Positions 43,663 to 54,874 of a stretch of 64,000 nt of DNA are shown piece by piece. Numbering within the stretch: the first letter of the stretch is position 1; the number at the start of each line of letters is the position of its first letter. The notes beneath the pieces are model-generated. The model saw only the letters and a list, made by a program, of their open reading frames with translations. It was not told the DNA's origin and made no database searches. The stretch lies in the NCBI RefSeq assembly GCF_003610805.1, contig NZ_RAPF01000002.1, forward strand, positions 124,001 through 188,000. Reading direction: 5' to 3'. Position numbers and translations under genes: made by a program. Origin of the DNA: Altericroceibacterium spongiae. GTDB taxonomy: Bacteria > Pseudomonadota > Alphaproteobacteria > Sphingomonadales > Sphingomonadaceae.

Positions 43663-45762
43663 ATGAGCAAGACCAACAAGTCCGGCCTGATGGTGGCCGA
43701 TGCGCTGATCCGCTTTATAGAGGACCGGGCGTTGCCGGGCACAGGTGTCGAGGCGGAGCATTTCTGGGCCGGAATGGCCGATATCTTCACGCGCTTCGCA
43801 CCTGAGAATGCCAGCCTTCTGGCAATTCGCGCGCGAATGGAGCAACAGATCGACAACTGGCACCGCAAGGCGGGTGGCCCCGGCGACGCGGAGGAGTATC
43901 GCAGCTTTTTGCGTGAGATCGGCTATCTGGTGCCCGAGCCTGACAGTTTCGCGATTGCTTCGGGCAATGTCGATGCGGAGATCGCCACGATTGCGGGGCC
44001 GCAGCTTGTCGTGCCGATCCTCAATACGCGGTTTCTTCTGAATGCTGCCAATGCGCGCTGGGGCAGTCTGTATGATGCGCTGTACGGGACCGATGCGATT
44101 CCGGGTGAAGCCGGCGCGAAAGCCTATGATCCCGAACGCGGCGCGCAGGTGATCGACTGGGTACGTGCTTTTCTTGATGAGACCGTGCCGCTGCTGAACG
44201 GTTCATGGAAAGAGTGGCAAGGCGATGCTCCACAGCTTGCCGAAGGGGCCGAGCTGGTGGCCATGGCGGGCGACAATTATCTCCTGCGCCATCACGGGCT
44301 TCATATCGAGCTGGTGATCGACCGTGACCATCCGATCGGGAAGGACGATCCGGCCGGTCTGGCCGATGTGCTGATGGAAGCGGCGACCAGCACGATCTGC
44401 GATCTCGAAGATTCGGTTGCTGCGGTCGATACGGAAGACAAGGTGGCGGGCTATGCCAACTGGCTGGGTCTGTTGCAGGGCGATCTCGAAGCGAGCTTCG
44501 AAAAAGGCGGGCGGGTTATGACGCGCCGCCTTAATCCCGACCGGACATATAAAGCGGCAGACGGTTCCGATCTGGTGTTGCATGGCCGCAGCCTGTTGCT
44601 GGTGCGCAATGTCGGCCATCTGATGACCACTCCGGCAGTGCATCTGCCCGATGGCAGCGAAGCGCCCGAAGGTATTCTCGATGCGATCGTCACCAGCCTG
44701 ATCGGCATGCACGATCTGCAAGGTGACAATGCGCGGGGCAATAGCCGGACCGGCTCAATCTATATTGTGAAGCCCAAAATGCACGGGCCCGAAGAGGCGG
44801 CATTCACCAATCGCCTGTTCGATGCGACAGAGGATCTGCTGGGGCTGGCGCGCAACACGATCAAGGTCGGGGTGATGGATGAGGAACGCCGTACATCGGC
44901 CAATCTGGCCGCCTGTATTCATGCCGTGAAAGATCGTGTCTTCTTCATCAATACCGGCTTTCTCGACCGGACGGGCGATGAAATACACACCTCGATGCAG
45001 GCTGGGCCGATGGTGCGCAAGGGCGATATGAAAAGCAGTCGCTGGATCACTGCCTATGAAGATCGCAACGTGCAGATCGGCCTCGCTTGCGGCTTCACTG
45101 GCAAGGCGCAGATCGGCAAGGGCATGTGGGCCGCGCCCGACCGGATGGCGGATATGCTCGACCAGAAAATCGGCCATCCGCTCAGCGGTGCGACAACCGC
45201 TTGGGTGCCTTCGCCCACGGCGGCGGTGCTCCATGCCACGCATTACCATGCGGTGGATGTCGCCCAGCGGCAGACCATCCGTGCTCAGGAGGAGGTGATT
45301 TCACTGGATGCCTTGCTGACGCTTCCGGTGGCGGCCAGCCCTGCTTCAGATGGCGATACGATCCGGGAGGAGCTGGAGAATAATGCGCAGGGCATTCTTG
45401 GCTATGTCGTGCGCTGGGTCGATCAGGGCGTAGGCTGTTCCAAAGTGCCCGATATTCACGATATCGGGCTGATGGAAGACCGGGCGACCCTGCGGATCAG
45501 TTCGCAGCATATGGCCAACTGGCTGCTTCACGGCATCTGTACCGCAGAAGAAGTGGATGCGGCCTTTCAACGCATGGCGGCCAAGGTCGATGCACAAAAT
45601 GCCGGGGACCCGGCCTATATGCCTATGGCGGGCAACGAAGCGTCCAGCCTGGCCTATCAGGCCGCCCGGGCACTGGTGTTCGACGGGATCAAGCAGCCCA
45701 ATGGCTATACAGAGCCTTTGCTCCATCGCTATCGGCAGATCGTCAAACGCGGAGTGGGGTGA
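43663..45762 (+). CDS. glcB: Malate synthase G
   Basis: 699 residues from ATG 43663 (AGGAG at 43650-43654, 8-base spacer; GTG 43654 is less likely). Hallmarks are [40 protein letters not shown], the catalytic region [35 protein letters not shown] and [15 protein letters not shown]. It condenses glyoxylate and acetyl-CoA to malate, the entry for two-carbon units. Third gene of the dadA operon; glyoxylate could arise from glycine oxidation by the DadA homologue, which would explain the grouping (inference). Confidence 0.96.
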   Translation: MSKTNKSGLMVADALIRFIEDRALPGTGVEAEHFWAGMADIFTRFAPENASLLAIRARMEQQIDNWHRKAGGPGDAEEYRSFLREIGYLVPEPDSFAIASGNVDAEIATIAGPQLVVPILNTRFLLNAANARWGSLYDALYGTDAIPGEAGAKAYDPERGAQVIDWVRAFLDETVPLLNGSWKEWQGDAPQLAEGAELVAMAGDNYLLRHHGLHIELVIDRDHPIGKDDPAGLADVLMEAATSTICDLEDSVAAVDTEDKVAGYANWLGLLQGDLEASFEKGGRVMTRRLNPDRTYKAADGSDLVLHGRSLLLVRNVGHLMTTPAVHLPDGSEAPEGILDAIVTSLIGMHDLQGDNARGNSRTGSIYIVKPKMHGPEEAAFTNRLFDATEDLLGLARNTIKVGVMDEERRTSANLAACIHAVKDRVFFINTGFLDRTGDEIHTSMQAGPMVRKGDMKSSRWITAYEDRNVQIGLACGFTGKAQIGKGMWAAPDRMADMLDQKIGHPLSGATTAWVPSPTAAVLHATHYHAVDVAQRQTIRAQEEVISLDALLTLPVAASPASDGDTIREELENNAQGILGYVVRWVDQGVGCSKVPDIHDIGLMEDRATLRISSQHMANWLLHGICTAEEVDAAFQRMAAKVDAQNAGDPAYMPMAGNEASSLAYQAARALVFDGIKQPNGYTEPLLHRYRQIVKRGVG

Positions 45763-45775
45763 ATATCCGCCCCGT

Positions 45776-48700
45776 TTACCGGTCCGGTTCCGGCGGGCCG
45801 AACCCGCCGCCGCCGGGTGTTTCGATCACCACCACATCGTCGCGCGCCAGTTCGGTTTCGGCATGGCCGGCGAGCGGCGTGGTTGTGCCATCGGGATGCT
45901 GCACGAACTGGTGGCCCGGTGCACCATCCTCCCCGCCATCGAGCCCGAAAGGCGCAACCTTGCGGCGCGAACTGACGATGGTCGCAGTCATCGGTTCGAG
46001 CGCACGAATGGCACGTGAGACGCCGTCTCCCCCGTGCCACCGGCCTGCGCCGCCCGAATGGGCGCGAATGGCGAAGTGGTCGAGCCGGACCGGATAGCGC
46101 ACTTCCAGCACTTCGGGATCGGTGATCCGCGTATTGGTCATATGGGTATGGATTGCGCTCGCTCCGTCGAAGCCCGGTCCGGCGCCGGCTCCGCCGCAGA
46201 TCGTTTCGTAATACTGGTATCTGGCATTGCCGAAGAGAAAGTTGTTCATCGTGCCTTGCGAAGACGCAGAAGCGCCCAGAGCGCCGAGCAGGGCATTGCA
46301 CACCGCCTGGCTGACTTCGGTATTGCCCGCTACCACCGCGGCGCCTTCCCCGGGGGCCAGAAAGCAACCTTCGGGCGCCTTGATGGCGAGTGGTTTGAGA
46401 CAGCCTTCATTGAGCGGCAGATCCTCACCCACCAGACAGCGGAAAGCATAGAGGACCACGGCACGGGTGACGGCGGGCGGTGCATTCATATTGCCGTCGC
46501 GCTGTGCGCTTGTGCCGGTGAAATCGACCAGCGCTTCGCGTTTCTCGCGGTCGATGCTGACGGAAACGCACAGTGCCGATCCGTCATCCATAGTATAGTC
46601 GAATGCGCCATCCTGCACCCGGTCGATCACCCGGCGGATGCTTTCCTCCGCATTGTCCATGATGAAGCCCATATAGGCACTGACCACTTCCCAGCCATAG
46701 CGCTCAACCACCAGCTCCAGCTCGCGCAAGCCGGCCGAATTGGCTGCGAGCTGAGCCTTGATATCGTTGATATTGCTTTCGGGATCGCGCGCGGGATAAG
46801 CCGCGGAGGTGAGCAGGTTGCGAAACGCCTCGGCACGGAAGGTGCCGCCATCGACAAGCAGGAAATTGTCGATCAGCACGCCCTCTTCTTCGAGACTATG
46901 CGATTCGGGCGGGGTCGAACCGGGCGTGATTCCACCAATATCGGCATGATGGCCGCGATTGGCGACGAAGAAACGGATCGTTTGCCCTGCCTCGTCAAAA
47001 ACCGGGGTGACGACGGTGACATCGGGCAGATGGGTCCCGCCATTATAGGGATTGTTGAGGACTACCGCGTCACCGGGTTTGAGCCGGTCGCCATGCGCTT
47101 TCAGCACGGCGCGTACGCTTTCGCCCATTGCCCCCAGATGCACCGGCACATGCGGCGCATTGGCGATCAGCGCACCCGAAGCGTCGAACAGCGCACAGGA
47201 AAAGTCGAGCCGCTCCTTAATGTTCACGCTGGTCGAAGTGTTGCGCAGCACCGCGCCCATCTGCTCGGCCACGCCCATGAAAAGATTGTTGAACAGTTCG
47301 AGCATGACCGGATCGGGTTTGCCCGCCTCGATCTGCGGTTTTTCCAGCGGGGTGGTGCGGGTCAGCAGCAATTCGCCGCCCGAAAGGACTTCGGCACTCC
47401 AGCCCGGTTCGACCATGGTGGTGGAAATCGCCTCGCGCAGCAAGGCCGGTCCGGCGATGGTTTCACCTGGCCGGAGCCGCCCGCGATCATGCACCGGAAC
47501 TTTATGTGAAGCACCGGCCGTCCAGATGGTGAGATCGGCCAGCTCCTCGTCGCTTTGTTCGACCGGATTGCCATGTCCGGCCACCGGATCGGATGTCGCG
47601 CCGGGCAGAACCGCTTCCACGATCACATCGCCGACAATGATCGGGCGGTCCGGGTCGATAAAACCGAAACGCGCCTTATGTGCCGCGTTGAACGCCTCTT
47701 CCATCGCTTTATGGCCCTGTACAGTTACGTTCAGGCTCGTGTCAGTCCCGCGATATCGCAGCCTTGCGGTTTTGACGCTGCGCAGGCCCTTGGCACTGCC
47801 AAGCTCGGAAAAAACCTCTTCTTCCAGAGAGTTAAGTGTATCGCTGATCGTGGCGAGATGCTCTTCGGTCAGTGACACTTCCAAAGTCGCCTGCCGGGTC
47901 GCAGTCTGATCCGCCAGCCCCATTCCATAGGCCGAAAGCACTCCGGCAAAGGGATGGATCAGAACCCGCTCCATACCCAGCTCGTCGGCGACGATGCAGG
48001 CATGTTGCGCGCCCGCTCCACCGAAACATTGTAGTGTAAATTCAGTGACATCCTGCCCGCGTTCTAAAGTCACACGTTTGATCGCCGCGGCCATATTAGC
48101 GGCAGCAATGCGCAGAAAGCCCTCGGCCACCTGCTGCGCTGTCCGGCCATCGCCGATCTCCTCTGCAAGGGCAGTGAATTTCTCTTTTGTTGCTTTAGTA
48201 TCAAGTGGTTGATTGCCATTCGGTCCGAAAATTTTGGGAAAATGATCGGGTGAAATCTTCCCGCACATCACATTCGCATCGGTCACCGTCAAAGGTCCGC
48301 CCCGGCGATAGGCGGCAGGTCCCGGATCGGCCCCGGCACTTTCCGGCCCCACGCGGAATCGCGCCCCGTCATATTGCAGAATTGATCCGCCGCCCGCAGC
48401 AATCGTGTCGATCGCCATCATCGGTACTCGCATTTCAACACCGGCTATTTCCGCGTCGTAAGCTCGCTCGAAAGATCCGGCGTAAAGCGCGATATCGGTA
48501 GAGGTTCCGCCCATATCGAAGGCAATCACCTTGTCTTCCCCGGCTGCCTCGGCTGTTCGTGCGGCACCGACCACGCCCCCTGCCGGACCGGAAAGAATCG
48601 CGTCTTTTCCGGCAAAATCTTCGGCCGCGGAAAGCCCCCCATCGGATCGCATGAAATAGAGCGGTGTATCGCCCAGTTCACCGGTCACCCGGCTTACATA

Positions 48701-49363
48701 TTCACGCAGAACGGGGGAAAGATAAGCATCCACAACTGTCGTCCGCCCGCGTGAAACCAGCCCCATCAATGCGCTGACATCGTGGCTGGGTGAGGTCTGT
48801 GTGAAGCCGGTATCGTGTGCGATTTCAGCAATGCGCCGCTCCATATCCGGATATTTCCAGGCATGGATGAGAGCGATAGCGCAGCAGGAAAACCCCTCTG
48901 CCTTGCGCTTTTTCAGCATGGTGCGGACAGCCGTTTCATCGAGTGTTTCGATCAGCGTGCCATCGGCCCCTACGCGACCGGATATTTCTTCAACATCATC
49001 GTAAAGTGGATCGGACAGGGTAATGTCGAGATCGAACAGGCGAGGTCGGGCCTGATGGCCAATCCTGAGCAGATCGCCGAAACCCCGATTGACGATAAGC
49101 AGCGTGCGTTCTCCTTTGCGTTCCAGTAGCGCATTGGTGGCGACGGTGGTGCCCATCTTGACTTGTTCAATTGCGTTATCAGGAAGAGCAGCATCGAGAT
49201 CGATGCCGAGAATTGTGCGGATCCCGGCAGTGGCAGCGTCGGCGTAACGTTCCGGATTTTCACTCAGAACTTTAGTGGTGTGCAGTGCTCCATCCGGGTC
49301 CCGGGCGACCACATCGGTAAAGGTGCCGCCACGATCGATCCAGAATTGCCACTGACCTGCCAT
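45776..49363 (-). CDS. Fused hydantoinase A/B, 5-oxoprolinase family
   Basis: 1195 residues. The first half is HyuA-like ([71 protein letters not shown]). The second half is HyuB-like ([68 protein letters not shown]-type end). This length and order are those of ATP-dependent 5-oxoprolinase, which opens pyroglutamate to glutamate, though N-methylhydantoinases share it. It faces the glcB operon and suits the amino acid catabolism of this region. Confidence 0.9.
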   Translation of the reverse strand: MAGQWQFWIDRGGTFTDVVARDPDGALHTTKVLSENPERYADAATAGIRTILGIDLDAALPDNAIEQVKMGTTVATNALLERKGERTLLIVNRGFGDLLRIGHQARPRLFDLDITLSDPLYDDVEEISGRVGADGTLIETLDETAVRTMLKKRKAEGFSCCAIALIHAWKYPDMERRIAEIAHDTGFTQTSPSHDVSALMGLVSRGRTTVVDAYLSPVLREYVSRVTGELGDTPLYFMRSDGGLSAAEDFAGKDAILSGPAGGVVGAARTAEAAGEDKVIAFDMGGTSTDIALYAGSFERAYDAEIAGVEMRVPMMAIDTIAAGGGSILQYDGARFRVGPESAGADPGPAAYRRGGPLTVTDANVMCGKISPDHFPKIFGPNGNQPLDTKATKEKFTALAEEIGDGRTAQQVAEGFLRIAAANMAAAIKRVTLERGQDVTEFTLQCFGGAGAQHACIVADELGMERVLIHPFAGVLSAYGMGLADQTATRQATLEVSLTEEHLATISDTLNSLEEEVFSELGSAKGLRSVKTARLRYRGTDTSLNVTVQGHKAMEEAFNAAHKARFGFIDPDRPIIVGDVIVEAVLPGATSDPVAGHGNPVEQSDEELADLTIWTAGASHKVPVHDRGRLRPGETIAGPALLREAISTTMVEPGWSAEVLSGGELLLTRTTPLEKPQIEAGKPDPVMLELFNNLFMGVAEQMGAVLRNTSTSVNIKERLDFSCALFDASGALIANAPHVPVHLGAMGESVRAVLKAHGDRLKPGDAVVLNNPYNGGTHLPDVTVVTPVFDEAGQTIRFFVANRGHHADIGGITPGSTPPESHSLEEEGVLIDNFLLVDGGTFRAEAFRNLLTSAAYPARDPESNINDIKAQLAANSAGLRELELVVERYGWEVVSAYMGFIMDNAEESIRRVIDRVQDGAFDYTMDDGSALCVSVSIDREKREALVDFTGTSAQRDGNMNAPPAVTRAVVLYAFRCLVGEDLPLNEGCLKPLAIKAPEGCFLAPGEGAAVVAGNTEVSQAVCNALLGALGASASSQGTMNNFLFGNARYQYYETICGGAGAGPGFDGASAIHTHMTNTRITDPEVLEVRYPVRLDHFAIRAHSGGAGRWHGGDGVSRAIRALEPMTATIVSSRRKVAPFGLDGGEDGAPGHQFVQHPDGTTTPLAGHAETELARDDVVVIETPGGGGFGPPEPDR

Positions 49364-49552
49364 GCTATGTCCGCTTCCTCCGCTCTTGGTTGTCTTACCT
49401 TCCAGATGGGCCTGTCTTTGAAGGGCGCAATGCCGGTGGAGAATATTCCCCCGTGACTGGACTTTTCTTGTGTGCCTGCAAAGATCGCCCGTCCGGATCG
49501 TTTTGCACGATCAACCACTTTACAGGCTAACAGGCAAGACGGACAGAACATC

Positions 49553-50620
49553 ATGAAGGGCGCGCAAATATTCAACCGGCACCGGTCTGCCTCGTTCAAG
49601 GCGCTGCGCGTGATGATTGCCTGTGCGGTGACCTATGCCATCACTCAGATCGCTGGTTTCCAGCAAGGGTTCTGGGCGGTTTTCACGGTGCTTCTCGTGA
49701 TGCAGGGCTCTGTCGGAGCGACTGTGCGTGCGGCAACAGACCGGCTGATTGCGACCGTAGCGGGCGCTGTCATGGGAGGAATTGCAGTATTGATCGCTCC
49801 GGCGGGAGCGCTGTATACCGGGATCTCGCTTGTGGTGGTGGCAGGCATTACCAGCGTGGCTGCATCGCTTAATCCGCGCTTGCGTGTGGCGGGACTGACC
49901 GCCGCAGTGGTAATGCTGACACGGGCACCTGACATTCCGGTTTTCACCTTCGTCTATCTGCGTATTCTGGAAATCGCGATGGGCGGCGTAATTGGCGTGA
50001 CAGCCAGCCGGCTTGTACTGCCGGTTCAGGCGAGCACTGTCATGGTCAACAAGCTGGTCGATGTGTTGAACAGCATTACCGACTTGCTCGACCATCAGGC
50101 AGATGCGCTGGAGAAGGGTGAAGGGTATATCGCCACGGAAACCAATATCGCGCTGCGCACCGCACTGACCAGTGCGGAAGAGATGCTGCCCGATGTCATT
50201 CAGGAACAGACAGCCCGTTTGGGGCGGCCGGGCGTTTCCGACGCGATTGTACGTACCTTGTGGCGTATCCGCAACGATATCACCCATGTCAGCCGTCTGA
50301 CCGACAAACCTTTTTCGGAGCCGGTATTGCAGGCATTGGGCACTTCAGTGACGGCGCTGATCCATGCCGAAGGACGATTAGCGCAAATATGCGGTGAGGC
50401 TCTGAAAACGAAAGACGTCATAGAACGTGACGATGCGCGGGGATGTCTTGCCGACTTCGAAATGGCATTCAAACATTTTCGGGTTTCCAAAGAGGCCAGC
50501 AATCTCGATTTCGAGGAAATCGGGCGGATATTTGGGCTGGCTTTTGCCTTGCGGCGGCTCAATCAAGATTTCTTTGATCTGTCCGACCGTATCAATGAAC
50601 GGTCCGCCCTACAACGTTAA
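49553..50620 (+). CDS. FUSC-like inner-membrane protein
   Basis: 355 residues from ATG 49553. The N-terminal half has five or six membrane spans (FKALRVMIACAVTYAITQIA, GFWAVFTVLLVMQGSVGATV, RLIATVAGAVMGGIAVLIAP, YTGISLVVVAGITSVAASL), the FUSC/aromatic acid exporter pattern, and the rest is a cytoplasmic helical domain. Related proteins (AaeB, YccS) export aromatic acids or are uncharacterised. No periplasmic adaptor gene is beside it. It diverges from the oxoprolinase and its end overlaps the convergent TauE gene by 4 bases. Confidence 0.78.
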   Translation: MKGAQIFNRHRSASFKALRVMIACAVTYAITQIAGFQQGFWAVFTVLLVMQGSVGATVRAATDRLIATVAGAVMGGIAVLIAPAGALYTGISLVVVAGITSVAASLNPRLRVAGLTAAVVMLTRAPDIPVFTFVYLRILEIAMGGVIGVTASRLVLPVQASTVMVNKLVDVLNSITDLLDHQADALEKGEGYIATETNIALRTALTSAEEMLPDVIQEQTARLGRPGVSDAIVRTLWRIRNDITHVSRLTDKPFSEPVLQALGTSVTALIHAEGRLAQICGEALKTKDVIERDDARGCLADFEMAFKHFRVSKEASNLDFEEIGRIFGLAFALRRLNQDFFDLSDRINERSALQR

Positions 50621-51402
50621 GCCGTGAACAGCGAAGAGCCGCTTTGCCATAGCATATAGGCAGCAACCGCGAAAATCAGACCGGCAAAGATAGTGGTGAG
50701 CGTTCCGGATGCTGAAAGCCGCTTAGCCAGCCATGTTCCACCGAAACTGCCCACAGTACCACCAAGGATAAAGACCAGCGCCAGCCCCCAATCGACCATA
50801 CCGGAAAAAGCGTAATTGAGCGCAGTGGTGAGGCCGAAAGCCGTAACGGCAACAAGGCTGGTGCCCACCGCATTGATCATGGGCATGGATGTCGAAGCGA
50901 CCAGTCCGGGCACGATAAGAAAACCGCCGCCAATGCCGAAAAAACCGGAAAAAATGCCGGACCCCAGGCCGAAGCTCACCACTTTGGGCGCATTTTCACG
51001 ATTGCATTGGGCACCGGGTATACCCTGATTACGCCGTCCGCGAAGCATTAGGCCGCCTACCCCGATCATTACCAGAGCAAACAGGAAAAGCAGCTTCTGC
51101 CCGTCAAAATTTTTGCCTGCCGTGGATCCGAGAAAGGCACCGAAAATACCGGCCGCAGCATAAATGCCGCCGCAACGCCATTTTACAGTATGTTCACGCG
51201 CGTGATGCACAAGTCCTGCAGCGGCGTTGGCCGCGACGGCCAGTGCGCTGGTGCCGATAGCCATATGCGGGCTGCGAACGCCGACCAGATAAACCATCAG
51301 CGGTACGGCGAGGATAGAGCCGCCGCCACCGACAAGGCCTAGTGTGAAGCCGACCAGCGCACCGGAGAAGCCGCCGAGAAAGAGGTGGAGCGTATCGATC
51401 AC
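50617..51402 (-). CDS. TauE/SafE-family sulfur anion exporter
   Basis: 261 residues with about eight membrane spans: GGFSGALVGFTLGLVGGGGS, LAVPLMVYLVGVRSPHMAIG and GIFSGFFGIGGGFLIVPGLV, the paired Gly-rich repeats of TauE/SafE. It probably exports sulfite formed by sulfide and persulfide oxidation. Last gene of the minus-strand sulfide detoxification operon, 15 bases after the SQR fusion. Confidence 0.9.
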   Translation of the reverse strand: MIDTLHLFLGGFSGALVGFTLGLVGGGGSILAVPLMVYLVGVRSPHMAIGTSALAVAANAAAGLVHHAREHTVKWRCGGIYAAAGIFGAFLGSTAGKNFDGQKLLFLFALVMIGVGGLMLRGRRNQGIPGAQCNRENAPKVVSFGLGSGIFSGFFGIGGGFLIVPGLVASTSMPMINAVGTSLVAVTAFGLTTALNYAFSGMVDWGLALVFILGGTVGSFGGTWLAKRLSASGTLTTIFAGLIFAVAAYMLWQSGSSLFTA

Positions 51403-51417
51403 CGGTCTGCTCCTTTT

Positions 51418-52980
51418 TTATTGTAGAGGTGTGGGAGCGACGAGCCATTCACGGCCTTTCAGCATGCCGTGCCAGTAAATCGGAGGCAGTGCATCGGCTT
51501 TAAGCTTCCAGGCAAGACGAGAGGGGCGTTTGCCCTGTATAAGCCAGGTAGGCAGGGTCGGTGCGACACGACCGCCATAACAAAATTCTGCCAGAACGAT
51601 TTTGCCGTGCTCTACCGTAAGAGGGCAACTGCCATAACCGTCATAAGCTGCTTTAGGGCCCTGACCGTCAAGCGCGGCGAGCACATTAACTGCAACCACC
51701 GGCGCTTGTTTGCGGGCTGCGGCGGCAGTCTTGGCGTTGGAGCAGTTGATACAGTCACCGATTGCAAAGATATTCGAATAGCGTGTGTGCTGAAGCGTCG
51801 CGTCGTTGACATCGGCATATCCTGAGGAATCGGCCAGCACACTATTGGCGAGAGTGGCGTTGCTTTGTTGTGGTGGGCAAACATGCAGCATGTCGAATGG
51901 CCGACTCACCTGACCCTCAGCGGTTTCGAATATGGCGGTGCGGGCAGTCCCGTCTACAGCCACCAGTGTCGAACCGAAGTTCAAATCGATGCCATAGTTT
52001 TCGACTGTTTCCATAAGGGCCGGCACGTAGTCTGCCACGCCGAAAAGCACGCCTCCGGCATTGTGGAACTCCACCTCCATATCGTTCAGGCAGCCCTGTT
52101 TTTTCCATTCGCTGCAGGAAAGATACATCGCCTTTTGCGGTGCACCGGCACATTTGATCGGCATCGGCGGTTGGGTAAAAAGGGCGCGTCCTTTACGCGT
52201 ATTTTTCACCAGCTCCCACGTGTAAGGAGCCAGATCGAACCGGTAATTGGAAGTGACTCCGTTTTTACCGAGCGTATCCTCCAGTCCATCAATCTGATCC
52301 CAAGCCAGTCGGTTGCCCAGAGCAAGGACCAGAATATTATAAGACAAGTGCGTTCCGTCATTTAAGGTGACGAGATTATTGTCCGGATCGAAGGTGCTGA
52401 CCGCGTTTTGAATCCAGCTAACACCCTTGGGCATGACGGCTGCCATGGGGCGCACGGTATCCCGTGGCTGGAAAACGCCACCGCCAATCATCGTCCAGCC
52501 GGGTTGGTAATAATGAGCATCGCTGGGTTCGACGATGGCAATATCGGCCCGCTTGCGCCGTCGCAGCATGGAGGCTGCCGTAGCGATACCTGCCGATCCG
52601 CCACCGAGGATCAGAATATCATGATGATGCCGGGAGTTATCTGTTCTGGGCTGTTTTTGTGCCAGTTCGGCAACGGTTCGTGAGCGGTTTCCCGTGCGGC
52701 AAAAAGCGAGAACCGGACGAGGTAGTTCAGCCATAGCCTGCGCGAAATCGGAAGCTTGTCGTTCCGCCGTGATAGAGCCGCCGATTGGAATGTATCGCAT
52801 GGCCAGACCGTGTGCACCGGCGATTTCCTCCAGCGTAGCAGCTCTGGGCTGACCGGGAGTTTCACCATCCGGCCGGTTGCAGATAATCGACTTGAAGCCG
52901 GCATAATGAATCTCGGCAATGTCCTCTATCTGGATCTGTCCGGTAACCGAGAGGTGGGGGGAAATCTTCTCGATTTTCAT
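51418..52980 (-). CDS. DUF442 phosphatase-like domain fused to sulfide:quinone oxidoreductase
   Basis: 520 residues. Residues 1-115 are a DUF442 (Blh N-terminal, rhodanese/tyrosine-phosphatase-like) domain: HYAGFKSIICNRPDGETPGQ and the P-loop LAFCRTGNRSRTV with its Cys. From about 125 the chain is an SQR: HHDILILGGGSAGIATAASM (FAD), KCAGAPQKAMYLSCSEWKKQ with the redox Cys, HVCPPQQSN and NIFAIGDCINCSNAKTAAA. SQR takes sulfide to polysulfide or glutathione persulfide and passes electrons to quinone. The DUF442 domain may hand sulfane sulfur on; in other bacteria it is usually fused to the persulfide dioxygenase instead. Confidence 0.88.
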   Translation of the reverse strand: MKIEKISPHLSVTGQIQIEDIAEIHYAGFKSIICNRPDGETPGQPRAATLEEIAGAHGLAMRYIPIGGSITAERQASDFAQAMAELPRPVLAFCRTGNRSRTVAELAQKQPRTDNSRHHHDILILGGGSAGIATAASMLRRRKRADIAIVEPSDAHYYQPGWTMIGGGVFQPRDTVRPMAAVMPKGVSWIQNAVSTFDPDNNLVTLNDGTHLSYNILVLALGNRLAWDQIDGLEDTLGKNGVTSNYRFDLAPYTWELVKNTRKGRALFTQPPMPIKCAGAPQKAMYLSCSEWKKQGCLNDMEVEFHNAGGVLFGVADYVPALMETVENYGIDLNFGSTLVAVDGTARTAIFETAEGQVSRPFDMLHVCPPQQSNATLANSVLADSSGYADVNDATLQHTRYSNIFAIGDCINCSNAKTAAAARKQAPVVAVNVLAALDGQGPKAAYDGYGSCPLTVEHGKIVLAEFCYGGRVAPTLPTWLIQGKRPSRLAWKLKADALPPIYWHGMLKGREWLVAPTPLQ

Positions 52981-53001
52981 ATGTAAGGATGTCCTGTCGG
53001 T

Positions 53002-53415
53002 TCAGCCCCGGTTCCAGAGGCGAAAAAATGTCATGCCGAGCAGCATGGATGCGACGAAAATAAGTGCCGGGACGAATTGCGTTGCAAGCGAAGCGATGCC
53101 CGGACCCGGGCAGAGGCCGCCAAGCCCCCAGCCAATACCGAACAGAGCGGCTCCGCCGATCAGTCTTCCATCGATATGTTTCGTGTCGGGCAAGTGATAT
53201 TGGGACGCGCAGGCCGGTTTGTCGGTCTGTGCCTGAAAGAGCCAGGCCAACGCCATGGCCAGTATCGCGCCGCCCATCACGAAAGCGAGGGTGGGATCCC
53301 ACTGGCCGAACAGATCGAGAAAACCGCGTACTCGTGCCGGGTTCATCATACCCGAAAGAGCGAGGCCGAAGCCGAACACGATGCCTGATAAAAGACCGGT
53401 TATAGCGCGGATCAT
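53002..53415 (-). CDS. pmpB: YeeE/YedE-type sulfur transporter half, PmpB-like
   Basis: 137 residues from ATG 53415, DUF6691 type: GIVFGFGLALSGMMNPARVR and FGIGWGLGGLCPGPGIASLA carry the conserved CPGP. With the overlapping upstream gene it forms a two-subunit transporter for thiosulfate or sulfane sulfur. The frame continues upstream to 53598 but that part is inside the neighbour gene. Confidence 0.87.
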   Translation of the reverse strand: MIRAITGLLSGIVFGFGLALSGMMNPARVRGFLDLFGQWDPTLAFVMGGAILAMALAWLFQAQTDKPACASQYHLPDTKHIDGRLIGGAALFGIGWGLGGLCPGPGIASLATQFVPALIFVASMLLGMTFFRLWNRG

Positions 53416-53858
53416 GACCAGCTTCCCCCTAAGGCGTTGACGATGGCCACTGTTGCAAAGCCGGTAATCATGAAGGTCAGCGTAGCGACGATGGAACGGC
53501 GTGACAGGCGTGACATGCCGCAAACGCCGTGGCCGCTTGTGCAGCCGCTCCCCAGGCGTGTGCCGAAACCGACCAGCAGTCCTGCCGGGATTAGCCACAG
53601 CATGTCGGGCGGGAAATTGGCTTCGATCGGGCCCATTGTGAAAGAAAAGAGCGCGGCACCGGCAATAAGGCCAAGAATAAACAGAATAGCGATGGATTGC
53701 TTTGCGCCGCTGCCGCCGATGCCCGCCGCGCGAGCGAACAGGCCGCTGATTCCGGCAATGCGGCCCAGGCCGAGCAGCATAATGGCGGCGGCAAGGCCAA
53801 TTAGCAAACCGCCGAGAAAGCCCTCAATGGGCTGTGCATGGGGAAATCCTGGGAGCAT
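53412..53858 (-). CDS. pmpA: YeeE/YedE-type sulfur transporter half, PmpA-like
   Basis: 148 residues from ATG 53858. Conserved elements are GFLGGLLIGLAAAIMLLGLG and GFGTRLGSGCTSGHGVCGMS, whose Cys residues relay sulfur in YeeE proteins, then LSRRSIVATLTFMITGF. Overlaps pmpB by 4 bases. A sulfur-uptake or export role in the sulfide operon. Confidence 0.88.
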   Translation of the reverse strand: MLPGFPHAQPIEGFLGGLLIGLAAAIMLLGLGRIAGISGLFARAAGIGGSGAKQSIAILFILGLIAGAALFSFTMGPIEANFPPDMLWLIPAGLLVGFGTRLGSGCTSGHGVCGMSRLSRRSIVATLTFMITGFATVAIVNALGGSWS

Positions 53859-53869
53859 AATGCTGTTCC

Positions 53870-54799
53870 TCAAACTGCGTTGACCGGAATCTTGATATAG
53901 GAAACGCCATTATCCTCCGGGTCGGGCAGACGACCTGCGCGCATATTTACCTGCACGGAAGGCAGGATCAGATTGGGCATGGACAAAGTCTTGTCGCGGG
54001 ATCTGCGCATTTCGACGAAAGCATCTTCGGTTGTGCCGTCTTTGACGTGAATATTGTGATCACGTTCCTCGCCGACCGTGGTTTCCCAGGCATATTCGTC
54101 GCGTCCCGGAGCCTTATAGTCGTGGCACAGGAATAGCCGGGTTTCGCGCGGCAGGGAGAGCAGGCGGCGGATGGAACGGTAAAGCTGACGGGGGTCGCCG
54201 CCGGGGAAATCCGCTCGGGCCGTACCGAAATCGGGCATGAATATCGTATCCCCGACAAAGGCAGCATCGCCGATAATATATGCCATATCGGCGGGCGTAT
54301 GGCCGGGCACATGTATCGCCAGTCCCTCCAGTTCGCCAATCTTGAAGGTTTCGCCATCTTCGAAAAGATGATCGAATTGCGACCCGTCACGCTCGAACTC
54401 GCTTCCGGCATTGAACATTTTGCCGAAAACATCCTGCACACGGATGATATCCTTGCCGATAGCCAGTTTCCCGCCCAGTTTTTGCTGCAGATAAGGTGCT
54501 GCAGACAGATGATCCGCGTGGGCATGGGTTTCGATTAGCCAGATTACTTTAAGATTTTTCGAATTGATATATTCTATAATTCGATTGGCGGACCCATAGG
54601 AGGTGCGTCCTGAAGCCGCTTCATAGTCGAGCACGGAATCGATGATGGCGGCTTCGTTTGTCGCAGCATCATGGACAACATAGCTGACGGTAAAAGTCGA
54701 TTCATCGAAGAATCCGGCAATGGTCGGCCGTTTTGCTCTGTCATTTGCTGCTGCGATGATACGGGCGCTGGCCTGTTCGACGGCGGAATCGCTTCTCAT
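53870..54799 (-). CDS. blh: Persulfide dioxygenase-like metallo-beta-lactamase (Blh)
   Basis: 309 residues from ATG 54799. The metal motif is IETHAHADHLSAAPYLQQ, then VPGHTPADMAYIIGDAAFVGD with TIFMPDFGTARADFPGGDPR and LFLCHDYKAPGRDEYAWETT. This is the ETHE1/Blh group, mononuclear iron enzymes that oxidise glutathione persulfide to sulfite. It heads the minus-strand operon and is divergent from the peroxiredoxin and ArsR genes, as in bigR-blh loci. Confidence 0.9.
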   Translation of the reverse strand: MRSDSAVEQASARIIAAANDRAKRPTIAGFFDESTFTVSYVVHDAATNEAAIIDSVLDYEAASGRTSYGSANRIIEYINSKNLKVIWLIETHAHADHLSAAPYLQQKLGGKLAIGKDIIRVQDVFGKMFNAGSEFERDGSQFDHLFEDGETFKIGELEGLAIHVPGHTPADMAYIIGDAAFVGDTIFMPDFGTARADFPGGDPRQLYRSIRRLLSLPRETRLFLCHDYKAPGRDEYAWETTVGEERDHNIHVKDGTTEDAFVEMRRSRDKTLSMPNLILPSVQVNMRAGRLPDPEDNGVSYIKIPVNAV

Positions 54800-54874
54800 C
54801 AGACACTCTCCAATCAATTAATGAAATTATGTATATGTATTGATGTTGCTGAGTCAAGCAGGTATGGATGTCTT
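54800..54874. promoter_or_regulatory. Divergent promoter region of the sulfide locus
   Basis: A 75-bp AT-rich gap between blh and the peroxiredoxin gene. AATTAATGAAATT (about 54815-54827) and the following ATGTATATGTATTGATG are AT-rich partial palindromes like those bound by BigR/SqrR regulators, and are the natural site for the ArsR protein encoded at 55519-55860. Exact boxes are not resolved. Confidence 0.45.
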
